NCBI GenBank assembly: GCA_964453435.1
Contig: CAYVQZ010000018.1
Span: 1 to 64,000 of the forward strand
Direction: 5' to 3'
Length of the DNA: 64,000 bases
Source of the DNA: CAYVQZ01 sp964453435
GTDB taxonomy: Bacteria; Abyssobacteria; SURF-5
Shown in pieces: positions 58,300 to 64,000 of this stretch. Every line of letters starts with the position of its first letter. The first letter of the stretch is position 1. The notes below the pieces were generated by a model. The model was given only the letters and a program-made list of their open reading frames with translations. It made no database searches and was not told where the DNA came from. Made by a program: the position numbers and the translations under genes.

Positions 58300-60690
58300 T
58301 CATCCTTTCTTGCCGCTCTCGACCTCGGCGACACGACGGATGACCCGCACGACGCTGTCGGGATTCAGCGATATGGAATCGATTCCCGCATCGACGAGAA
58401 AAGCGGCAAACTCGGGGTGGTCGCTCGGCGCCTGACCGCAAATACCCACTTTGCAGCGGGCATCGTGCGCAGTCTTGACCAGCCTGCTGATGTCACGTTT
58501 CACCGCCTCGTTTCGTTCATCAAAAAGGTCGGCCAAATCCTCCGAATCGCGGTCTACTCCGAGGACCAGTTGCGTGAGGTCGTTGCTGCCGATGGAGAAG
58601 CCGTCAAATCGTTCGGCAAACTGGTCGGCCAGGATGACGTTTGAAGGGATTTCACACATGACGTACACCTGAAGTTCGTTCTTACCGCGTTTCAAGCCAT
58701 ATTCGGCAAGAGTATCCAAAACCTTGTCCGCTTCTTCCGGGGTCCGACAAAACGGAATCATGACAACGACATTGGTTAATCCTATCTTCTCACGCACTCG
58801 CTTTATAGCCTTGCACTCGAGAGCGAACCCTTCACGGTAACGGTCGCTGTAATATCGGGAAGCCCCGCGAAACCCGAGCATTGGGTTGTTCTCTTCGGGC
58901 TCGAACAGGCTCCCTCCAATCAAGTCCGCATACTCGTTGGTCTTGAAATCGCTCATCCTGACGATGACGGGATGGGGATGCTGCGACGCAGCGATTTTCG
59001 CGATCCCGCGGGACAGGTGATCGACAAAATATTCGCTTTTGTCGTCGTAACCTTCCGTCAGTTTCTCTATTTCCTTTTTGACATCTTTGTCCTCGAGGTC
59101 ATTGAAGCGCACAAGCGCCATGGGGTGAATCTTGATGATATTATTTATGATAAACTCCATTCGCGCCAGACCGATTCCCTGACACGGCAGCCGCCACCAG
59201 CGAAACGCGGCGGCCGGGCTGGCGATATTCATCATTATTTGCGTGCGGGTGGGGGGAATATCTTCCAGGCTCACCTCCTCTTCGTCGAATTCCAGAACTC
59301 CGTCGTAGATGTAGCCCTCATCTCCCTCGGCGCAAGAAATAGTGATTTCCCGACCGGTTTCCAGCACATCTGTCGCTTCGCCGGTTCCCACAATCGCCGG
59401 TATCCCCAGCTCGCGGCTCACAATGGCCGCATGGCAGGTTCGGCCTCCATGGTCGGTCACGATTCCGGCAGCGCGTTTCATAATCGGAACCCAATCGGGG
59501 TCGGTCATTTCGGTTACAAGAATAGCATCGTCCTCGAATTGGTCAATGTCGTCCGCACTCTTGATGCGACAGGCTTTGCCGGCTGCAATGGCCTCGCCGA
59601 TGCTTAAGCCGGTGAGAATTTTCTTCCCTTTCTTCCTGAGGCTGTACTGCTTTAACATACCGGCTTCTTTTTGCGATTGAACTGTTTCGGGACGTGCCTG
59701 GACGATAAACAATTCGCCGCTATTGCCATCCTTTGCCCACTCTATGTCCATGGGTTTCTCATAATGCTGTTCGATGATTGCAGCCCATCGTGCGAGCTTC
59801 AGAATTTCGTCGTCCTCGAGAACGAATGCTCTGCGGTCTTCTTTCGGCGTGTCCACGTTTTTTGTGGGCTTGCTTCCCCCTTTCGCGTATACCATCTTTT
59901 TTTCTTTGCCACCCAGACTCTTCTCGATAATGGGCTGAAATCGGTCATCCTCCAGCAAGGGCTTGAACACGCGGTATTCGTCGGGTGTGATAGCGCCTTG
60001 AACGACATTTTCGCCAAGACCCCAAGCCGCATTTATAACGACCACCTCGGGGAAACCCGTCTCCGTGTCAATCGAAAACATAACGCCCGCGCCTCCCTCA
60101 TCCGCCCGAACCATTTTCTGGACTCCCACCGACAATGCCACTTTCAGGTGGTCAAAACCCTTCTCCTCGCGATAACTGATGGCTCTGTCAGTGAAAAGAG
60201 AAGCGTAACATTTCCTGCACGACTCCAAGAGTTCATCCTCCCCCGATATGTTCAGGAAGGTTTCCTGTTGGCCGGCAAAACTGGCTTCGGGAAGGTCTTC
60301 GGCCGTAGCGCTGCTTCTCACGGCCACATCGAGGTCCTCGGTCTCGTTCCGTTTGCACAGTTCTCCATATGCCTGTCGGATGGCCTGTTCGATTTCCTCG
60401 GGAAATTCAGCGCGAAGAAAAAGGCGGCGTATGGCTTTGCCGGTTTTTTCGAGCGGTTTCTTCCCGTCGCGCAGTTCATCCAGCAGCTTCTTTATTTCGT
60501 CTGTTAAATCGTTCTCTTGCATGAACTCCCAGTATGCGTCCGCAGTTGTGGCAAACCCGCCTGGCACGGTAATGCCTTGCCCTTTGAGCGACTGAATCAT
60601 TTCACCGAGCGAGGCGTTTTTCCCGCCCACTTCCGGCACGTTATCCGAACTCAGATTTTCAAACCAGCGAATATATTTGTTCGAACCCAT
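58300..60690 (-). CDS. ppsA: Phosphoenolpyruvate synthase
   Basis: 796 residues from ATG with AGGAGG upstream. ATP-binding N-terminal domain (VGGKNASLGEMI, VRSSATAEDLPEASFAGQQET), mobile phosphohistidine domain (DHGGRTCHAAIVSRELG, His420), and the full C-terminal PEP/pyruvate barrel (ARMEFIIN, FDGFSIGSNDLTQL, CGQAPSDHPEF with the catalytic Cys). It converts pyruvate, ATP and water into PEP, AMP and Pi for gluconeogenesis. Length equals E. coli PpsA. It heads the atp operon. Confidence 0.97.
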   Translation of the reverse strand: MGSNKYIRWFENLSSDNVPEVGGKNASLGEMIQSLKGQGITVPGGFATTADAYWEFMQENDLTDEIKKLLDELRDGKKPLEKTGKAIRRLFLRAEFPEEIEQAIRQAYGELCKRNETEDLDVAVRSSATAEDLPEASFAGQQETFLNISGEDELLESCRKCYASLFTDRAISYREEKGFDHLKVALSVGVQKMVRADEGGAGVMFSIDTETGFPEVVVINAAWGLGENVVQGAITPDEYRVFKPLLEDDRFQPIIEKSLGGKEKKMVYAKGGSKPTKNVDTPKEDRRAFVLEDDEILKLARWAAIIEQHYEKPMDIEWAKDGNSGELFIVQARPETVQSQKEAGMLKQYSLRKKGKKILTGLSIGEAIAAGKACRIKSADDIDQFEDDAILVTEMTDPDWVPIMKRAAGIVTDHGGRTCHAAIVSRELGIPAIVGTGEATDVLETGREITISCAEGDEGYIYDGVLEFDEEEVSLEDIPPTRTQIMMNIASPAAAFRWWRLPCQGIGLARMEFIINNIIKIHPMALVRFNDLEDKDVKKEIEKLTEGYDDKSEYFVDHLSRGIAKIAASQHPHPVIVRMSDFKTNEYADLIGGSLFEPEENNPMLGFRGASRYYSDRYREGFALECKAIKRVREKIGLTNVVVMIPFCRTPEEADKVLDTLAEYGLKRGKNELQVYVMCEIPSNVILADQFAERFDGFSIGSNDLTQLVLGVDRDSEDLADLFDERNEAVKRDISRLVKTAHDARCKVGICGQAPSDHPEFAAFLVDAGIDSISLNPDSVVRVIRRVAEVESGKKG

Positions 60691-60985
60691 TGTGAGGCCC
60701 TCCTGTCGATTGGATAATGCGGAGGTTAGACACCTTCGTCCCTCTAATCGTCACGGCCCTTTGCCCGGCCCGAAATTTTCGAAATCGAGCAATCGATATC
60801 CAAGACTCTCGAACATTATGTCTTCCGAGATTCAACTTTACAAGTCGTCCTCCGACTCAATCCGAGAATAGCCCATGCACGATTGCTCCCATGATAATAG
60901 CCGTGTTCGTTCACGCGGAATAAATCGACGGGCTGCCCCCGGGAGCAGAAATCACCAGTTCGTGGGGCGCATACAAACGGTTTGT
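60691..60985. other. Intergenic region upstream of ppsA
   Basis: 295 bp between the universal stress gene's end and the ppsA start. It must contain the promoter of the ppsA-atp-pfkB unit but no clean -35/-10 pair is visible to me; no gene seen. Confidence 0.4.
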
Positions 60986-61459
60986 TCATTCATGTTTTTC
61001 CGGCGCGCGAATCGTGAGCACCGGTCGAGTTGACAGTCGAACAACCTTTTCCGCGACGGAACCAAACATGATACGCCGCCAGCCGGATTGTCCATGAGTG
61101 GACATGACAATGAGGTCGGTATCATGGTCATCGGATATCCGCACAATCTCCTCTGCCGCCCTCCCGTGGGCAATGAGCGGACGCACATGTGGTTCTTTCG
61201 GAAGCCGCCCTTTGATCACATCATTTAACTGTCTCTTCGCCGATTCTTCTAACTCCTGCTGATAGGAAGGAATATTAATTGCGGCGGGAGCTCCGGGAGC
61301 CGCGGTCGCGGGCGGATAAACCGTGGGTATGGGGGCAATGACATGAACGAGAATCAACTCTGCAGAAAAATGGAGCGCCAGTTCGTTCGCCGCCGTAAGC
61401 CCTTCATACGATGCCTCGCTGAAATCGGTTGGACAAACGATTCTCTTCAATGGCAGCAT
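60986..61459 (-). CDS. Universal stress protein, UspA family (ATP-binding type)
   Basis: 157 residues from ATG preceded by GGAGG. Residues 1-20 KRIVCPTDFSEAS start the fold; the ATP motif STHGQSGWRRIMFGSVAEKVVR matches G-2x-G-9x-G(S/T) spacing. A Pro/Ala-rich loop (residues 47-62) is longer than usual. Binds ATP and is linked with stress survival. Monocistronic on the minus strand. Confidence 0.92.
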   Translation of the reverse strand: MLPLKRIVCPTDFSEASYEGLTAANELALHFSAELILVHVIAPIPTVYPPATAAPGAPAAINIPSYQQELEESAKRQLNDVIKGRLPKEPHVRPLIAHGRAAEEIVRISDDHDTDLIVMSTHGQSGWRRIMFGSVAEKVVRLSTRPVLTIRAPEKHE

Positions 61460-61734
61460 TTGATTACCTCCGCATTAGTTTGGACATCGGTTCTTATTCT
61501 CTGAACAGCTTTGTCTCCCAATTAGTTTATCCGTTATCTGACCAAGAGGAAAGAGCGTATCATGAAGCTCTTCGGCAGCCCCCGGAAAATAAGAATCTTC
61601 CACGCGGTTCGTTAATGCCAGATTGGCGGGCAGTCCATCAATTATTGCCATCAAATTATGCTAGTTGCCCGCTTCGGGGAAAAAATCCCCCGCGAAGTGC
61701 AATCGTGGGGCATACGCAACAAGTCTGAAGTTTT

Positions 61735-62742
61735 TCACCGTTTGCCGACAATGTTTTCCGGTTCACCGACCGCAAATTTCTCAATATTTCGGGCCGTTGT
61801 GTCCAAGATGCGCTGCACCGCCTCCCGGGTGTTGAAAGCGCTGTGAGGCGTAATGATAACATTGCGCATGCGAAGCAGCACATGGTCGGCAAGAAGAGTT
61901 CGCAAATTGTGCTGTTCCCGGAAGTAGGAACGCAGGAGTTCTGCCTCTTCTCGAATTGTCGGCTCCTCGGGCAGCACGTCAAGACCCGCCGCCCGAACTT
62001 TCCCTTTTGCGAGGGAATCGAGCAAGGCGTCAATGTCTATCACACTGCCCCTGGCGGTATTAATCACCACCACACCCTCTTTCATGAGAGCGAATTCCCT
62101 GTCCGACAGCAGATGGTGTGTCTTTTCATTTGCCGGAACGTGCAGCGTTACGATGTCAGACTTTGACAACAACTCGTTTAATTCAACGTATTCGAATCGG
62201 AGACTGGAAGCAGCCTCTTGGTCAGGGTTCACGTCATAGGCGAGCACTTTCATGCTAAATCCATTGGCAATCTGAATAACACATTTGCCGATGTGCCCTG
62301 TCCCTACGACTCCGATGGTTTTGTCACGCAGGTCGAAACCCTGCAACCCCTGCAAAGAGAAATCGCCCCTGGCGGTCCTGTCGATAGCCTCAAAGAGGTT
62401 GTGACTGATTGTCAACAACAGGCCGAAAACATGCTCGGCGACGGTGTTCTCGCCATACGAGGGAACATTGCAAATCGCGATATTGTTCCCCGAGCAATAG
62501 TCCAAGTCAATATGGTCAAATCCTGTTGAGCGGGTAGCGATCAGCTTAAGTGACCTCAGCTTTTGAAGAACATCTGAATCAAGTTCTGAATAGATGAATG
62601 TGGATACGACCTCCGCTTCTGCATGTTCACCGGCGTTGTCAACATCCAGAGGGTCAGTGGAATACGTGAACTCGTGCTCGGATTCGAGTCGTTTGAATGC
62701 TTCACGTTCCCATTGCTCAACCTCGAAAACACTCATTCTCAT
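61735..62742 (-). CDS. D-2-hydroxyacid dehydrogenase (D-lactate dehydrogenase-like)
   Basis: 335 residues from the ATG at 62742, chosen for GAGGGGAGGG just upstream. Rossmann motif VGTGHIGKCVIQIA (GxGxxG), YDVNPD, TLHVPANEKTHHLL, the catalytic Arg in NTARGSVID, Glu in LDVLPEEP and His in ITPHSAFNT. The long form with VPSYGENTVAEHVFGLLL is typical of fermentative LdhA-type enzymes. It reduces pyruvate or related 2-oxo acids to D-hydroxyacids with NADH. No operon partner. Confidence 0.9.
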   Translation of the reverse strand: MRMSVFEVEQWEREAFKRLESEHEFTYSTDPLDVDNAGEHAEAEVVSTFIYSELDSDVLQKLRSLKLIATRSTGFDHIDLDYCSGNNIAICNVPSYGENTVAEHVFGLLLTISHNLFEAIDRTARGDFSLQGLQGFDLRDKTIGVVGTGHIGKCVIQIANGFSMKVLAYDVNPDQEAASSLRFEYVELNELLSKSDIVTLHVPANEKTHHLLSDREFALMKEGVVVINTARGSVIDIDALLDSLAKGKVRAAGLDVLPEEPTIREEAELLRSYFREQHNLRTLLADHVLLRMRNVIITPHSAFNTREAVQRILDTTARNIEKFAVGEPENIVGKR

Positions 62743-62814
62743 GTGTCCCTCCCCTCGGGATTTCGATGGGCTTTGTGTCCCTCGCCCAAGTATTTCCGAC
62801 AATTTTACACCGAG

Positions 62815-63195
62815 TCAAACGTAGTAAGCAAAAACAGCAAAGGCCAACACCAGCAGCAAAACCCACAGAAAGACACCAAATGCCGCTTCGGTCGCGGCCT
62901 CGGCCTTGGCTTCCCGCTCCGCCTCTGTCTGGTCACGCGGCGGACGAACCGGGGCCGCTGCAGCAATGACAAGCGCGATGACCAGGGCCATGAAGAAGAA
63001 TGGAAGCCAGTAGCTGCCCCACAACGGCGGGCCAAGAGGGGTCATCCAAACACCTCCGGCCCACGAGGCAAGAAATACAATGAGAAAGAAAACGAGGAGG
63101 TTGGCCCATGGTCCCGGCCTTCGGAATCCAAACACAAAAAGGGCGCTGAGAAACATCGCAAAGAAGAGAGCGAATAATATGTCAATCAGGAACAT
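62815..63195 (-). CDS. Small membrane protein, four TM helices
   Basis: 126 residues from ATG. Hydrophobic helices near 2-23, 31-46, 63-80 and 105-125; an Ala/Glu-rich charged stretch (about 84-103, RDQTEAEREAKAEAATEAA) between the last two. Family unknown. Neighbouring genes (D-hydroxyacid dehydrogenase, coiled-coil lipoprotein) give no functional hint. Confidence 0.65.
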   Translation of the reverse strand: MFLIDILFALFFAMFLSALFVFGFRRPGPWANLLVFFLIVFLASWAGGVWMTPLGPPLWGSYWLPFFFMALVIALVIAAAAPVRPPRDQTEAEREAKAEAATEAAFGVFLWVLLLVLAFAVFAYYV

Positions 63196-63303
63196 TGAGC
63201 GCCCCCATGGCTGGTTAATGAGAATCTACTGGTGTTCTGGTTTATTTTTCATAAACTCATAACGGCTTCACAGTCTATTGTTTCAACGCTCTCGACAACC
63301 TGC

Positions 63304-63759
63304 CTATTGAAAGCGCGAACCGGCTTGCTCCAAAGATTTCTTCAAGTCCTCAATGGCTGCATCAAGTCCGGCGGCTACGTCGCCCCAGGCTTCGCCGGTC
63401 TCAGTTCTAAGCTCGTTGAGTTTCTCTTTTGCCGCCTCCTGCCGCTTCTTCAATTCCTCCATCTGACGGTCATATTCGGCTTTGGCGTCCTCTTGTATTT
63501 CTTTCACCCTCGCATTCAATTCATCGATTTCCGAGTCCAGCTTCTTGAGTTCGGTTTCCATTTTCTGCTGGTACTCCTGTCTTTGACGCTGGGTGTATGC
63601 CGCAAAGACATTAAGAGCCTCCTCCGCCTCCTCTTTGACATCCTCTGCGGTTGGCGGCGGCTTTTCCGCCGGTTGCTCCGGCGGCGCCTGCTCACCGCAG
63701 GCGAGGCAAAACCAAGCGCCGACAAGCATGCTCGTAAACAGAATCATCACTTTTCTCAT
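63304..63759 (-). CDS. Coiled-coil envelope lipoprotein candidate
   Basis: 151 residues from the ATG at 63759 with GAGGAGGAAC directly upstream; the longer frame to 63837 lacks a ribosome site. N-terminal signal MRKVMILFTSMLVGAWF followed by CLACGEQ (a lipobox-like end), a Pro-rich linker (PPEQPAEKPPP), then a Glu/Lys-rich coiled coil to residue 130. Resembles secreted or membrane-anchored coiled-coil proteins in general; no family named. Confidence 0.7.
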   Translation of the reverse strand: MRKVMILFTSMLVGAWFCLACGEQAPPEQPAEKPPPTAEDVKEEAEEALNVFAAYTQRQRQEYQQKMETELKKLDSEIDELNARVKEIQEDAKAEYDRQMEELKKRQEAAKEKLNELRTETGEAWGDVAAGLDAAIEDLKKSLEQAGSRFQ

Positions 63760-64000
63760 GTTCCTCCTCCTCTTCTGTCTCACGCAAATTCCCGTGACAT
63801 GGAAATCAAAAGCTCCGCTCTCGCCGAGACATCCCAATGTTCCCGCTACACCTCCAAAATCCTTTTTTTATGTTCTTTCGCAACCCGTCCGCTTCTAATT
63901 TACCAGATGAATTAGCATTGATATAGCGGGTTTTACCCCTATTTTGCCGCATATTCCACTGTATTTATATGACAGCGACAACTCATTTCGTCGAAGAAAA
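63760..64000. other. Right window edge, upstream of lipoprotein gene
   Basis: Contains the presumed promoter of the coiled-coil lipoprotein. No confident gene; the next one may begin outside the window. Confidence 0.35.

Overview
The window reads as chromosomal DNA of an anaerobic or microaerobic Gram-negative-type (diderm) bacterium, probably from a poorly cultivated lineage. Evidence includes many envelope proteins with signal anchors or lipoboxes, an Na+-type N-ATPase, a quinol nitric oxide reductase with an RIC repair protein, a cytoplasmic molybdopterin/ferredoxin pair, ATP sulfurylase and two PEP-synthase-type proteins. No marker fixes the phylum. There is no rRNA, phage, IS transposase or CRISPR array; mobile-type signals are limited to short palindromic repeats.

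Region 1 (1-22.4 kb) is an envelope-glycan island on both strands. It holds five large polytopic proteins (three GT-C/PMT-like, two YfhO-family), an acyltransferase-3 protein, an SGNH-hydrolase-like protein and four sulfatase-fold proteins of the alkaline phosphatase superfamily. All four sulfatase-fold proteins carry Thr where sulfatases carry the Cys/Ser that becomes formylglycine, and all four end in ALGY(I/L)(Q/D). This suggests phospho-ester (phospho-substituent) chemistry on a surface polymer rather than ordinary sulfate removal. A small biotinyl-domain-like ORF, a 15-bp tandem repeat inside one YfhO gene and two palindromic repeats also lie here.

Region 2 (22.6-29.6 kb) has tRNA-Leu and tRNA-Cys, a DMSO-reductase-family enzyme with its 4Fe-4S subunit, an exported L-isoaspartyl methyltransferase, a J-like protein lacking HPD, and a second tRNA cluster (CAU, Ser, Ser, Arg) with its own promoter and terminator.

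Region 3 (29.6-37.1 kb) contains two STAS-like paralogues around a zinc-ribbon protein, an XRE-EIIA fusion regulator with a consensus promoter and palindromic operator, ATP sulfurylase with a kinase-like partner, a zf-TFIIB-type protein and a CPA1 antiporter with an RCK domain.

Region 4 (37.2-44.5 kb) is one plus-strand operon behind a near-consensus promoter: response regulator, TauE/SafE permease, a two-TM protein, a PEP-synthase-like protein whose C-terminus is not the PEP barrel, and a Cache-type sensor kinase. It looks like a dedicated two-component/phosphotransfer/permease system and is my main candidate for undescribed biology.

Region 5 (44.6-64 kb, minus strand) has a diaminopentanoate-dehydrogenase-like enzyme, ric plus qNOR for NO detoxification, and a long tightly packed transcription unit ppsA-atpD-atpC-atpQ-antiporter-atpR-atpB-atpE-atpF-atpA-atpG-pfkB. 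This is an N-ATPase operon with an Asp-Asp cation/proton antiporter inserted in frame with the operon and bracketed by gluconeogenic and glycolytic enzymes. A universal stress protein, a D-2-hydroxyacid dehydrogenase and two small envelope proteins follow to the edge.
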